64,000 bases of DNA, taken from Melieria omissa. Lineage: Eukaryota > Arthropoda > Insecta > Diptera > Ulidiidae. The position numbers and the translations under genes were made by a program. Shown piece by piece: positions 51,143-63,590 of the stretch. Under the pieces are notes generated by a model. It was not told where the DNA came from and did no database searches. It worked only from the letters and a program-made list of their open reading frames with translations. Numbering within the stretch: position 1 is the stretch's first letter; each line of letters begins with the position of its first letter. The stretch spans positions 25,543,123-25,607,122 of the forward strand of contig OZ020270.1 of the NCBI GenBank assembly GCA_963971225.1. Reading direction: 5' to 3'.

Positions 51143-53023
51143 TGTGACAAGTTGTCGTTTGGGTGATCGCTCAGCAGGAATTTTGTGTAAAAAAGCTCGA
51201 CAGAGGGTAAAAAGTTTGAGTAAATATAAATGTAGGGTGTTGTAAAATAGACGTGAAGTCTAACCGCGTCCGCGCGAACGATTATTGAGAATGGGAAGAG
51301 TTGGAAATGGGAAAATTCGTTTAACGAATATATATTTTTGTCGAGCAAAAAAGGGTTACACCCGTGTGTGTAAATGTGAAATATGTGTGTATGGGTAATA
51401 AGAAATGTGTATATGTGAAATAAGCAAATTTTTGGTAAATGTGAGTGGGGAATGTATGTAAAAGCTGTAGAATATAAATATAATATGGATGTGAAGTCAA
51501 ATTGTTATGATAATGTGCTTTTATTTGTAAAATATATATGTATGTGTATATATATGGGAATATGGGAAACAAATAAATTTTTTGTAAATGTGAATGGGTA
51601 ATAAATAGAAATGTGTATGTATGTGGGAATTGGGAATGTATGTAAAAATTATTAGAATATAAAAAATGTGTAGTCAAATGTGTATTAAATGTGTTTTTAT
51701 TTGTGAAACAGTGATTTTTTTGTATGGGATGTGAATGTGAATCTGTGTGAATAAAAGTATGTATGTGTATGTGTATAAATATGTGTGTATATATGTGTGT
51801 ATAAATATATTTATTTGTATATGTATATGTGTATGTGATTATTTGTATTAAAATGTAAAATGTTGTAAGTTTTGTGTGCGAGTGGGGGATATTTGTCCCA
51901 CTGTTTGCACTTGGAGTGGCAGCAGATGTGCAGTGGCCTATTAAATTGTTCGAAGTCTTAGAAAATTGTTCAATATGCTGCGAAAAAAGAGTAACTCGTC
52001 CCACTGCGCTTGTGTTTATTTACTTCTGCTAGCGAGAGTGTTGAAATGCTTAGGCAGAAGTATGAATATGTAATTGCACTTGGAGGCAGCAGCGGGAGTG
52101 CTTGCTGCTTGTGCGTGCGTGTATCGCACAAAGCGAAACGCGAAAATGTAAACAAGTGGGAGAGTGCGATCAACAGCTGGAGTGCTTGCTGCTGATCTGC
52201 GATATGCACAATGAAAGAGAAGGGGAAATGTGCAGATTAGAAAATTGGTGGGATGCAGGCTGCAGCGGGGGTTTTATTGTTTTGCCTGCGTAGGTCGCAC
52301 AAAGGTGAATGTGCAAACAAAAAGCGCAAAATGATGTGCAGTAGCGGGAATGCTTACTGCACTGCGCTATTCTGTATATGTACAGGGGCGGGGTACCAGT
52401 ATGTAATTCTTGACTGGATTTTTGGGAATGGGAATATTGTATATATATTTTATTTTTTATATATTTTATGTTAGTGTATGTGTAGTGAGTGTTAATTTTT
52501 TAATAAAAATTGTTGGGCTTATCTTTTTGGGGCCCAGTGCCCGAGAATGGGAATCTCCACTACTTTCTGTGTCCGCTGCTGTGTTGTGCTGCGTTGCTTG
52601 CTATTGTTGTTTGCCGTGCTTTGCCCTCTTCGTCTGCTTTGTGATGTTGGTGTATGTTGTTTTTGCCGAGTGTGTTTGTTGTTGTTACGTGTTCTGCTGC
52701 TCTTCGTGTCACTGTTCAATGCTTTGCACTTTTTTGTTTTTAATTTTGGGAATTTGTGTACGGTTCACGTTGTCGCACTTTTTTTTTTTTTTTTTTTTTT
52801 ATATATTTGTGCACTGTGCTATTTGTTTGTTACTGTTTTATTTCTTTAGTTCTGATGCGTGATCTGATTTCACTGTTTTGTTTTCTTGTAGTGTATGTCA
52901 CTTCTTCACTTGTTTAGTTTATATTAAAAAGTTAAAATTTTTGTTTTAAAAGGGTTATTATTTTAATGTTTTGTTAGTGTTTGTATTTCCGCGGCACGAG
53001 TTCGCGGTTGGCTCGAAGGACCA
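51143..53023 (-). other. BEL/Pao 5' leader with long (TG/TA)-rich tracts
   Basis: 51360-51860 consists largely of degenerate tgtgtatatgtg-type repeats, and 52780-52800 is a run of over 20 T. The long frames across this region (for example 51321-52004) come from these simple repeats and are not genes. gtgcttgctgct-type segments recur at 52060-52350. Confidence 0.7.
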
Positions 53024-53270
53024 TGTTTATGCGTATCGTCGCGGAGCGGTGGAATTAAAAGATAAACGCGTTTGCGGTTTAGGGATTGGGGTCTTTATTC
53101 CTTGACTGATGAAAGATGAGTGTGACAATAAATACAGTAAACATTAAACGATACACACGGCTGAAGTCGGGGAGCAGAAAATAGGGGGAAACATGACTAC
53201 AAAGGGATAAGGAAAGGAAGGGATTAGAGATGGGATCGACAGATCACTTAAGACAGCACTCATTTAGCCA
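53024..53270 (-). repeat. BEL/Pao 5' LTR
   Basis: 247 bp; pair of 47880-48126. Confidence 0.95.
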
Positions 53271-53587
53271 TTCTTAAACGTAATTTAAGACGATTTTATA
53301 AAGGAATCGCTGACTTTTGATGTTGGTATAACCAGAGAAAAGAAAGCTAAATAAAATTCTCATAAATTAGTTGGTTTTTACCAAAATTTATAAACAAATT
53401 TAAATTATTTCGTTTGTTATTCAAGAGCAACTCTGCCTTTGTTATATATATTCACCACAAGTCATTTTCAGTTGTAAATGAAATTCAAATGGTATTCCTG
53501 TTTGAATTTCCACAATTTTTGTAAGTATAGGCAATTTTTACATTTTTATAAAGAAATTTGCATGTATTTCCATATTTTTTTCAGCAT

Positions 53588-55239
53588 CATGACTAGAAAG
53601 TGTGTTTGCGGCTGCAAGGGAGCTGAGAGTGTTCATCGATTTCCGCGGAAGGCCATGCTGTAAGTAATTTGTTTGTAATTTAAAATGTTTTTTAAATGAA
53701 TTTAGCCCAACGCTGGCTGTTTTGTTGTGTTGTGTTTTTAAAGTGCTATAAACAAATGTATTCCTATTCCTATCACCCATTGCGTATAGGAGCTTGAAAA
53801 CTTCCTTGATTTGGCCTAGCGAACGAACTTTACAAGAGTTCGTTTCGGGTTGGCCCCACTCCCCTGGCTGTACCTCTAGCAGCATTAAGGATTTGCAATT
53901 CAGTAGTCGTGGCTTCACTGAATTGCAAAAATTCGTCTCAGTTTCCTTAAAGACGCACATGCAGTACATTAGAAGTACAGACTGCATTGTCGGGCTGGAA
54001 GACTTCAGCGATGAAAACCGCACTTCTAGAATGGCACAGTGGAAACAGTGTCATGACAATTATGGTTCAAAGCATTGGTGGGGAGCCTTGGTCTCAACCA
54101 ATAGCGTACTTCTTTGTACATGGCACGTGCAAGGCGCAACTTTTGAAAAAGTACATTTTTGAAGCCATTACGTAACTTCAAAACTATGGCCTTCATCCTT
54201 GCCATTTCGTCTGCGACCAGGGGAGAAATTTTGGTAATTTTGCTAACCTGATAGGAGTTTCCCCAGATCAACCATATTTTTCAGTTAATAATGAGGAAAT
54301 CATGTTCTTTTACGATTCTCCTCATCTCCTTAAAAGTGCGCGAAAGTCTCGAGAACAATAAAAATGTTATTTCATTTCATAACCGCCAAGTGAGTTGGGA
54401 CGATATTGTCCATCTGCAAAACGCAGATGCGGTAAATGATTTGAAATGCATACCTAAATTAACTTCTCAACATATGCGGCCTTCAGTTTTTGAAAAGATG
54501 CGTGTGCGATTAGCTGCTCAGGTGTTCTGTAACACTGTAGCCTCAGCAATGTTCGCACTGAATATCTCTGGAAATGTTCCTCCTTCCAGAGCTGCTTCTT
54601 TCATAAACACGGCCGAATATGCGTTATTTTTCAATAACTTATTGGATGTATTCAATAGTAGTAGCATTGTTTGTAACCCGGTTTTGCGAAGAGCATATTC
54701 TGGTTGTATGGACCAAATTCTTTTTCTGAACCAAGCCGAAGCTTTACTAAAATCCATAAAAATTTGTCATAGAGAAGGTAAAATTATTACAAATACCTTC
54801 TCTTATATTAATGGATGGCTTCAAAATATTAGTGGCTTGAGATGATTGTGGCGCACATTGTCACAGAAAGGATTCTCCGGACTGATGACGAGGAAACTTT
54901 GTCAAGACGTACTTGAACATTTTTTTGGGACGATAAGAAGAGGGGGTGGAAATAGCGCGAGTATCACGCCATACATGTACTCGTGCTTGTTTAAAAAACG
55001 TTTTGGTCTGCAATACATAAATTTAGTTCAAAAGGGGAATTGTGAGCCATCACCAATCACCATCACTAGTTTGTCCGCAAATGCAGTGCAAAACGTATGC
55101 AGCGACGTTTTGGTCCAGGATAGCTATTGGCAAACTTTTCAATGCTTGCCAAGACCTGGAAATCCAGTTTTTGAAAATATACAAGCTGATATACATTTAG
55201 ACCCATCCATTTTTTTGAAAATAAATGCTCTTTCGTATG
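53588..55239 (+). pseudogene. P-element-type transposase with THAP domain, copy 1
   Basis: A THAP-like start (MTRKCVCGCKGAESVHRFPRK, 53588-53660) is followed by a GTAAGT donor; an acceptor-like TATAG lies before 53791. The core then runs through several frames: SQPIAYFFVHGTCKAQLL (53987 frame), a stretch reading FVCDQGRNFGNF near 54205, and from 54291 SFHNRQVSWDDI and PKLTSQHMRPSVFEKMRV. A TGA lies at 54843-54845, then TRKLCQDVLEHFFGTIRRGG, the conserved C-terminal block of P/THAP9 transposases. Frameshifts and the stop disable it. LOA-2 abuts at 55240. Confidence 0.88.
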
Positions 55240-55348
55240 TAGGTTAGGTTAGGTTACGGAAGGGGTGTGTGCGTCAGGCACTTCCACTCGGAGACCCTAT
55301 TAGGTCCATTGTGAATCCCTTCATTTTTCGGAAACCGATGTCCTTCCC

Positions 55349-58300
55349 TTATCTGTTTGGATCCCTGTAGATCCAAATGGGATCTTTTGGGAACCATTTG
55401 GTCTTTGCGAGGAAATTGTGTAGATCGGTTATCTGTGCATCTGCTACTTCCTCGAGCCCGTCAAAGAACCTTGCCCCAAGAGTCTGGAGCCGTCGTCCTT
55501 GTAGTAATGGGCAGTGGCATAGCAGGTGCTCGACCGATTCTACTGCATCCTCATCTCCACAGCTTCTGCATAAATCGTCGGTCGCCAAACGCCATTTGCA
55601 TAACATGACACCAATGGCGCAGTGACCTGTGATTACCCCCGTGACCATGCGTACAGCATGTTTGTCGAGGCGCAGAAGGCACTTACTTTTCCTCGTGTTG
55701 AGTGCTGGCCATAGGGTGCGTGCAATCTTGCAATCGCACCTGGTTGTCCAGGCTCTATTCGTGACTCGTGTAAGCCACTCTCCTATTGAACCCATCATAG
55801 CAGAGATCGGTGGTAGCACCGTGTTGACCGCCTCGCACGCCGGCATAGCTGACCCTGCACGGGCTAGTTCGTCCGCTTGCTCGTTCCCTTCGATATCACT
55901 ATGTCCGGGAACCCAGCACAGACGAACCCTGCATTGCCGTATGCCACCTTGTGCTTTCCGACAGTCTAGTACTACCTTTGACTTCACTACAGTGGATTCA
56001 ATTGCTTTAAGAGCAGCCTGACTATCAACACAAATGACGGCCATACTAAGTGCCGAATGTTTTATGTGTTCCGCTGCTTTCATGATGGCGAAAACCTCCG
56101 ACTGAAAAACGCTGCAATAGTCTGGTAGTCTATAAGACCAGTAGACATTTTGCGTTTCACAGTAGACACCCGCTCCAGTTCCATCCTCTGTCTTCGAGCC
56201 GTCGGTGAAGTAGACTCCTGCAGAGCTTTCCACCTCGGGCTGTTGCCAGTTGTCCCTGGAGGGGTAGTCAATGGGAATCTTCAATTCGAAGTCACTGCGC
56301 TTTACCAGGAAGTCAGTGGCCTTATCTAGAAGACCTTGTCCGGTAGAGCTAGGCATAAGAACGTTCAGAATGCTGGAATGTCCGTAGCCGCCTTGCCTCA
56401 GCTGGTTAGACTCCCTCAATCTGATGATTGTCTTTGCTGCGCTGGCCTTTACGAACAAGTCCACTGGGGGAAGGTGCAGAAACATCTCCAGAGCCATTCG
56501 TGGAACGCTTTTAGCCGCCCCTGTAATCGCCAACGTGGCAAGTCTCTGCACCTTTCCCAGATTGCTCTGATTGCTCTTTTGTCCATGGCTGGCCACCACA
56601 CATGAGAACCGTAGGCAATGATGGGTCTGATTATCGCCGTATACATCCAATGGATAATATACGGTTTTAATCCCCATCTTTTACCGAAGGCTCGCTTGCA
56701 GGCATACAGCGCATTGAGCCCCTTTTTCATTCTTTCCTCAATGTTTCGCTTCCACGAAAGTTTTGAGTCCAGAATTATGCTAAGATATTTGGCCTCATTT
56801 GATAGTTTCAGGGGATGCCCTTCCACACAGGGAAGAGCAAATTCCTGAATCTTCGTTTTCTTGGTGAACAGGACAAGTTCGGTCTTTTCGGGATTTATCC
56901 CTAGACCGTTGTCTCTCGCCCACACTGACAATTCGGCTAATGAGGATTCCATCAATTCACTGATAGTAGGCAAAAATTTGCCTTGTATCATGATGACGAT
57001 GTCGTCCGCATAGGCCACTATTCTAATGCGTCTTCTCTGAAAGACTCTTAGAATCTCATCCACTACCAACAGCCATAAAAGAGGGGATAGCACCCCACCT
57101 TGGGGTGTTCCCCTTGTGCCTCTCCTTCTGATGGAAGCCGGTCCTATCGTTGAGTTGATTATCCTGTCTTGCAGCATCGTTTCAACCCAACCGATGACGA
57201 AGCTTTCCACGCTATGTGCACGAAGTGCTCTTGTTATGGCCTCAGTGGTGACATTGTTGAAAGCCCCCTCTATATCGAGGAAAGTAGCCATTGTGTACTC
57301 CTTTAAGGCCAAAGAATTCTCTATGGGATCTACAACGCTGTGCAGTGCACTGTCTACCGACCTCCCCTGGAGGTAGGCGTGTTGTGCACTACAGAGTTCA
57401 GAAGATAGTCCCCGGTTGTCTCTTATATGTCTGTCCAGCAACCTCTCCAGTGTTTTCAATAAGAATGAGGAGAGGCTGATAGGTCTATAGTCTTTAGCCG
57501 TAGTGTGGCTGGGCTTTCCTGCCTTCGGTATAAAAACTACTTTGACCTCTCTCCACTGCTTTGGAACTACATTCCCTAGTAGGCATCCCTTAAAGATGTT
57601 TACCAGGGGTTGTAGAATACAGTCTCCGGCCTGTTGTAGCATTGCTGGAATGATACCGTCAGGGCCCGCGGACTTGTAGGGGTCGAACGACCTTATTGCC
57701 CATTCGACCTTATCTTTGTCCACTATTTTGGCGACAGTTTCCGGTGGTGTAGTGGTTCCGAGTTGCTCACGGAGATTATCCGAGTCAGTAGGAACCTGAC
57801 ACTGAGGAAAGTGTGCCTCCATTAGAGTCTCAAGCGATTCCTTACTGGACTCTGTCCATGATCCGTCCGGCTTGCGGATGCAGCTAAGAGCGTAATGCTG
57901 CTTAGACAGAACTTTCCTTAGCCTGGACGCCTCATTGACACAGTCTATGGATTCGCAGTAGACTCTGCATGATTCTCTTTTGGCTTTACAAATAGCCTTC
58001 TTGAAGGCGTTGAAACTGGATCGGTACGCGTCCCAGTCCCTTTCCTCCCCGCTTAGCTTTGCCCTATTGAACAGTCACCTAGTCTTCTGACGTAGTAGTC
58101 GAAGTTCAGGATTCCACCAGCTGTCGCTGTGCTTCCTCTTGACACGACTTATCGTACAGGAAGACTTAAAAGCAGCGTTAAAAGTTCCCGTTAGGAGTTC
58201 AACCGAGTTCTCAATCGCACGTTCGTCTGTGACTAGGGCGAAACGTTTCGGCCTCAGTCTTGAACGAACGATGGTCGCGAATTTCTCCCAGTTTGTACTC

Positions 58301-59010
58301 CTTGGGTTCAGAGGTGGTGGGGTGCAAGCCGTGTCAAACTTGACATTGAAAAGTATTCGGTTGTGGTCCGAGAAGGAACAGCCGTCCGATACCTTCCAGT
58401 TGTCAACCCTGACGTCGCTTGCCTCGGAAAGTAGAGTAAAATCAATTACCTCTTCCCTGACCCTATTCTAAAAGGTGGGCGTGTTGCCCTTATTACAGAT
58501 AGATAGAGAGGTGGAAAGGATAAATTGAAAAATTGACTCACCTCTAGCGTTGATGTTGCTGCTTCCCCATTGCGTGTGATGGCCGTTGGCGTCGCAGTCC
58601 AGCACCAGCGCGTGCCGTTTCGCACTGGCGAAGCCGACCAGGTCTCGGACCTCCTGGGATGGTGGGTCCAGCTCCTCGTAACGGCAGGTACGCTGACGCC
58701 AGAATCAGGCTATGCCCTCCTCTTCGTTCAACCGTACCGGCCGTTAGGTCTCCATTGCTGTATTGGGAGAGAAGAAATAGATTAATGTCATTCTTAACCA
58801 CTATACAGGCTCGTAACCTACCTTCGGTTGAGGGTTGATATGATTTATATCGATCCGACCCTAATCCAGAAATTTTGGATCTTACAATCCACGGTTCCTG
58901 ATCCACGGGCCACATCGATATCCTCCTCCTCCATGAACCTCATCAAGTCGTGGGTTGCTGCTTTGGAGTGATGCAAGTTAATTTGCACCACTCGTAGCTG
59001 TTCCTTCAGT
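55349..59010 (-). pseudogene. LOA-2 ORF2 (endonuclease, RT, RNase H)
   Basis: The endonuclease starts near 59005 (RVVQINLHHSKAATHDLM), shifts frame near 58915 (DQEPWIVRSK holds the catalytic Glu), and has at least one stop near 58470. RT is open at 57822-56449 (VFIPKAGKPS, FLDIEGAFNN, GTPQGGVLSPLL, IVAYADDIVI). A frameshift near 56600 precedes the RNase H frame 56677-55349 (YFTDGSKTEDG, FQSEVFAI, VDSQAALKA, GNEQADELAR) and the C-terminal Cys finger (DLCRSCGDEDAVESVEHLLC). All RNase H acidic residues remain. Confidence 0.88.
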
Positions 59011-59169
59011 GGCTTGCTCACGGTTACCCGGAAAACGTACCTTGATGGAACCCAACCCGAACTTGATGACGCCCGAGCGTTGAATGAGGTGAGTGTATGA
59101 CTGACGATCAATAGCGATCGTCAGATCATTTCCCATGCCATTCCTGCTCTTCGCGTTCGTCAGAACTCT

Positions 59170-60525
59170 TCAATTTTGGACCGCCAGCTCCCTGTTTTGC
59201 ACGCCTATAATCTTCAGCATGGATTCAGCCTCCGGAACCGGGGGCGGAATCCAAACCGAGACTATAGGCCTCAAAGGGAGGATGGATCGGGAGACGACCT
59301 CTAACTTGGCGCCCGGCCAGAGTTCGCCCAGGCTCCCGCAGCCGATGACCTTGACGTCCTTCTGCCAGCCCGCTCCGTCGAAGACGGTCTCCTCCCCATT
59401 AGCCCGAACTATGGCACCCAGAATTTTTGATTCAACAAGCAGCCAGTTAGCCCGAAATTTTCCCGTCGGGATCGTTCCGGTCAATAACAGCTGCTTGCAA
59501 CTCATTGGGGACGGAAAAACTGGTAGACTGGTGGGTCTTTGGTTTTTTCGCCTCCTTCTGAGCATCCTCACCGGATCTGGCCCTCTTGGCAGCCTTGCCA
59601 GCCTTGGGGGTAGCCGTGGCTGTTTTTGAGCCGTCCCCGGTGATGATCGGCTTGCTAGTCCTTTTGGCAGCTTGAACAGCAGCAGCCGCAGTATTACCAG
59701 CGACCACTGCTGTCTTACCGCTGACGGCGGGAACCGCGCCGCCACTAGGTGGCTTGTTGGCTGCAGCGTGGACTGCCGTCGCTCTCCCGCCCCCCGCGGG
59801 AGCTGCCTTAGGGCCATGTGGGGCCTCAGGTTTCCCTGGCTCCGCCGATCCGACTGTTGCCGTTTTTCTTTCGAACTTTGCAACAATCTTCTGGTGTTTC
59901 TTGATGAGAACTTTGTCCCTGTTTGTCAGGGACGACGGTTCCACCAAGCTCATTTGCGGAGGTACTGAGCTGAACATTTGTAAGTCTTACGTTCTTTCTG
60001 ATCAGCGGTTCTCTTCTCAGCTTTAGTCTCCTTCGGGGGCTCACCTAGCAAAGTGGCTTCCAGATCAGGGTCCAGAGTTTCGATGCTGCTACCTTGTGAT
60101 AGGGTGGTAGCCTCATCGTCGGTGGCAGCACCGATTCGCAGACCGCACAATCTGGAGCCTATGTCTAGGCCCTCCTCATTCGACTTTAAGGCTGGTTGTC
60201 GCTGAAGCGACATTGCCTTCTTCCCAGTAGCATTAGTAGACTGCATGACCTGGGGTCCCGTCACACAGCCTGAGAAGTTGCTGGATATCGACGCCAGGTG
60301 ACCGTCTCGCTCACCACCTACCGCCGGTACTGGGCATCCGACTCCCTGCACCGTAACTTCGTTCTTTTCCTCAGCCACCACAGACGGACGGAAAGACACC
60401 ACTTCCCTGTGGGATTTCTTTAAAGTCTGCCATCCCACGCACAAAAAGACTTGGACTCGACCGCTCCTAACCTGGGGAAAACAGACGTCGTTGTGTGCCG
60501 CCCCTAACCTGGGGAACAGACGCAC
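59170..60525 (-). pseudogene. LOA-2 ORF1
   Basis: The frame 60525-59950 gives an N-terminal low-complexity part. 59977-59447 is Ala/Lys-rich (KAAPAGGGRATAVHAAANKP) and leads into a DUF4780-like domain continued in 59886-59170 (NWLLVESKILGAIV, GSLGELWPGAKLEVVSR). At least two frameshifts. Corresponds to ORF1 of LOA-1. Confidence 0.78.
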
Positions 60526-60929
60526 ACTGGGTAGGTCTTAGTTATTGCTCCTTAACCGGCCTGCCTAACGTGGGAACCCCTGTCAGGAGACAGCGCAATT
60601 GCTGCCTCCGGTCAGTATAGTCCGGTGAATCATTGCTAACGTAAGCCCCCACACCGCGACAAGGTGCCTACCCGAGTGGGGTAGGTGTTCAGTAACACTG
60701 TAGCCTCAGCAATGTTCGCACTGAATATTTCTGGAAATGTTCCTCCTTCCAGAGCTGCTTCTTTCATAAACACGGCCGAATATGCGTTATTTTTCAATAA
60801 CTTATTTGATGTATTCAATAGTAGTAGCATTGTTTGTAACCCGGTTTTGCGAAGAGCATATTCTGGTTGTATCCACCAAATTCTTTTTTTGAACCAAGCC
60901 GAAGCTTTATTATTATTATTATTATTGCC

Positions 60930-61629
60930 GGGGAATGTGCACCGCGACCTAAGAGATCTATTGTGCCCCCTTCATGGCCTTCACAGTTCGTCCATGAGTC
61001 CAGTATCCAGTCCGATCCTGGTATAATAAAGTCACCCAGGTGCTTTTTCCGTTTGTGCATTAGTGCAGGGCATGTGCCTAGTATGTGTATTGCAGTTTCA
61101 TTGTCCTGCACACAGAACCTACAGAGTTCGTTGACCCTGATACCTAGTTTGGTTAGATGATAGTTCAATCTACAATGCCCTGTCAATATACCTGTGATAA
61201 TCCTTAGATTATTCTTTGAAAGACTCATACATTCCTCGAACCTTTTCTTATTATAAGATCCGATAACCATCTTGGAATGTTCAAGGCCTGGTTGTTTTTC
61301 CCAGTATTTATTCCGGATGGCTATCTCGTCTTTCCTGTAAAGGATGGATAGTGCTCCTTTTCCTAAGCCGCAGAAGGGTTCTGGGCCGACGAAAGGAGTA
61401 GACGCCCCCTTTCTTCCAAGTTTGTCGGCCTGTTCATTCCGATCAATACCGGCGTGACCCGGGACCCAGAGGAGCCATACCTGATTGTAACGGCCAAGCT
61501 CATTCAGCTTCTCAAGGCATTCTGACACCAGTTTCGAGGATACCTGGTAGGATCCTAATGCCTTGATTGCCGCTTGGCTGTCTGACAGGATCGCGATCCT
61601 CCGGTTTCGGTATTTCCTTGCCAGATTGA

Positions 61630-61663
<34 letters not shown>

Positions 61664-63590
61664 TCCCAAATTGATTACATCTGCCCGTGGGCACTTAGTA
61701 ATTGAGTTAACAGGGGTGGGAAGATAGTTACTACATTAAATCAATACTTAAGTAATATGTTTAACGATTTTGAGTACATTATTAGGTTTATGTTTTAGTA
61801 ATTTCTGCTATTATAGCGCTTGTGTCTGTTAATGCTGTCGGTGTAGTTCTCTTCAGTCTTCTCTCCTTTGTTAGTTCCATTTGAGGTATTCGTTGCACTT
61901 CTTTGTTTGAATGGGTTAGGAGTCTAAGTGCGTGCTTGGTACTGCTTTTCTCGATTACGTCTTTGACGGGTTCTATGTTTAAGTCGCGGTGGATATCGTC
62001 ATTCGTTATATACCAGGGTGCATTGGTGATAGTCCTTAAAATTTTTGATTGTAGTCGTTGGATTATTTGTATGTTTGATTTGCTGGCTGTCCCCCATAGT
62101 TCTATGCCGTATTTCCATATTGGTGTTATCATCGTTTTATATATTAATAGTTTATTGATTGAATATAGTATAGAATAGTTTTGAGATTGAAGTGAGCGCA
62201 CCTTTCAATGGCGTATATTTCCGCCTGAAAAATGGTGGTGTGCTTTCCTGTCGGTTCCGAGTATCTAATCCCCGGTCCATACACCCCGATTCCTGTATCC
62301 TCCTCCGTTAGAGAGCCATCTGTGTGCCAGGAAATCATGTACTGATCTATCAGATTTGTCTCTGATATACCTACCCAGCTTATTTTATTACTAAGTTCTG
62401 TTTTAAATCTCTTGGTGAAACAGAGCTTCGGAGTAATTGTGTCTCTCGGTATTGCAATCTCGGGATACTGGTTCGTAAGAATATCAATCTTCTTACGACT
62501 CAGGAAACCCTCGGCCCCGATATTTACGTCAGTCATCCGTAGGATAGCCCTCTTCGCCTGGGTTTGTATATGTAAGTGAAGAGGTGTAAGTTCAAGAAGA
62601 ACCTCCATGGATGCTGTCGGACACGTTCTCATAGCCCCTGTTATGCACACACATGCCAGTCTTTGGAGCTTGCTGAGAGCCCTGATGGTGGTCTGCTGAC
62701 TGGTTCTACTAACCCAGACCGCTGAGCCATACGTTATCATAGGCCTCACGATCGTCGTGTAGATCCATCTCAGTATGGCTGGTGTACAGCCCCAGCTTTT
62801 ACCTGCTATGGACCTACAGGTCATCAGGACCCTGGTGGCCTTTTTAATCGTTTCATCAATATGTCTCTTCCAGTGGAGTTTCTGATCTAGTATAATACCT
62901 AGATATTTTACCTCCTTCTGAAACTCTATCTCTAGTCCATCTAAACGGATTGGTCTGAGAGCGTCAAGTTTGTACTTTCTTGAAAAGGGTACGATAGTGG
63001 TTTTAGCCGCACCATTTCTTGGTTAACCTTAGCCCTAAGGTTATCCTATCCCACAGGGTATCTTCAAATTTTCCCCTGCATATGATTACGATATCATCTG
63101 CGTAACCCTGTACCGTTAATCCAGAGTTAGACAGCTCCTGTAGGAGGCCATCCACTACGAGGCTCCACAACAGTGGCGATAATACACCACCTTGTGGACA
63201 GCCCCGGGTCGTGGTGGCCCCTATAATCTCGCCCGTGCTAGTCTGAATCTCCACCTTCCTAGTAGCGAGCATGCCGTTTATCCAGCATTTCAGGGTATCC
63301 GTTAACCCCCTGCTGGATAAGGCGCTGTCTATGGTTATATGAGAGGTGTTATCAAAAGCCCCCTCAATATCCAGGAAGGCACAAAGTGCCATCTGCTTCT
63401 CGTTTAGACTCTCCTGTATCTCACCTGTCAGCTGGTACAGTGCAGTTTCAGTGGAGCGCCCTGCTCTGTACGCATGCTGACACGTGTGTAAGGGTTTGTC
63501 TATTAGGACGGTCGTCCTTACGTAGCTGTCTACGACCTTCTCTAAAGTCTTCAGTATAAATGAAGTCAGGCAGATCGGTCTGAAGGACCG
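60930..63590 (-). pseudogene. I/LOA-group RT and RNase H
   Basis: The RT palm lies in 63590-63003 (FLDIEGAFDNT, GCPQGGVLSPLLWSL, VQGYADDIVII). The thumb and RNase H start lie in 62824-62193 (HTDGSLTEEDTGIGVY, FQAEIYAIERC). RNase H continues after the Jockey insertion at 61622-60930 (LSDSQAAIKALG, LLWVPGHAGIDRNEQADKL) with a C-terminal finger (ELCRFCVQDNETAIHILGTC). One frame break lies near 63000. The catalytic residues are largely kept although the element is truncated. Confidence 0.88.
61632..62183 (-). mobile_element. 5'-truncated Jockey-like LINE fragment
   Basis: A run of about 29 T at 61632-61660 is the poly(A) tail on the minus strand. A perfect 9-bp target duplication, agattgaag, lies at 61623-61631 and 62184-62192. 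The coding part (61788-62183, minus) is the C-terminal end of a Jockey-clade RT ORF (KTMITPIWKYGIELWGTAS, LRTITNAPWYITNDDIHRDL). Only 552 bp long: a classic 5' truncation. Confidence 0.93.

Larger units (their letters stand above)
47880..53270 (-). mobile_element. BEL/Pao element with gag and protease only
   Basis: Near-identical 247-bp LTRs (47880-48126 and 53024-53270; two differences seen) are flanked by a perfect 5-bp target duplication, ttctt (47875-47879, 53271-53275). On the minus strand the LTR reads TGGCTAAATG..ATAAACA. Beside the right LTR lies TGGTCCTTCGAGCC in primer-binding-site position. Gag and protease are present; RT, RNase H and integrase are absent. A 1.9-kb leader precedes gag. 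Confidence 0.94.
47702..53415. mobile_element. unassigned TIR element, copy B (reverse of A), split by a BEL element
   Basis: From 47702 the sequence is the reverse complement of copy A read from its right end. It is interrupted at 47880 by the BEL/Pao element and picks up again at 53276 (aaacgtaatttaagacg, matching A near 47480 reversed). Similarity to A fades at about 53415, so the far end is lost. Confidence 0.8.
55240..60682 (-). mobile_element. LOA-type LINE (LOA-2)
   Basis: The 3' end (left) reads, on the minus strand, ..GTAACCTAACCTAACCTAC, like LOA-1. ORF1, endonuclease, RT and RNase H follow in order on the minus strand. The 5' end is near 60682, where P-transposase sequence begins. 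The family is clearly distinct from LOA-1 but has the same domain order. No short target duplication is seen: P sequence equivalent to 54521-55239 occurs on both sides. Confidence 0.88.
60906..63590 (-). mobile_element. 5'-truncated I/LOA-group LINE with TAA tail
   Basis: The 3' end (left) carries a (TAA)n tail on the minus strand (ttattatta.. at 60907-60926), as in I-clade elements. The 9-bp sequence agccgaagc occurs on both sides (60897-60905, 63591-63599). The right end starts inside RT, so it is 5'-truncated. It contains RT and RNase H on the minus strand and is itself split by a Jockey-like fragment. Confidence 0.88.

Noticed and set aside
51321..52004. 227-residue minus-strand frame rich in Thr, His, Tyr and Ile
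   Set aside because: Produced by degenerate TG/TA simple repeats in the BEL leader; no family resemblance and no start context.
52410..52862. 150-residue Cys/Val/Phe-rich plus-strand frame
   Set aside because: Low-complexity T/G-rich leader sequence of the BEL element, antisense to its transcription.
55240..55258. TTAGG-type telomere repeat (taggttaggttaggtta)
   Set aside because: It is the 3' end of a LOA-type LINE, and LOA-1 ends with the same cctaacctaa; only three units, and flies generally lack TTAGG telomeres.
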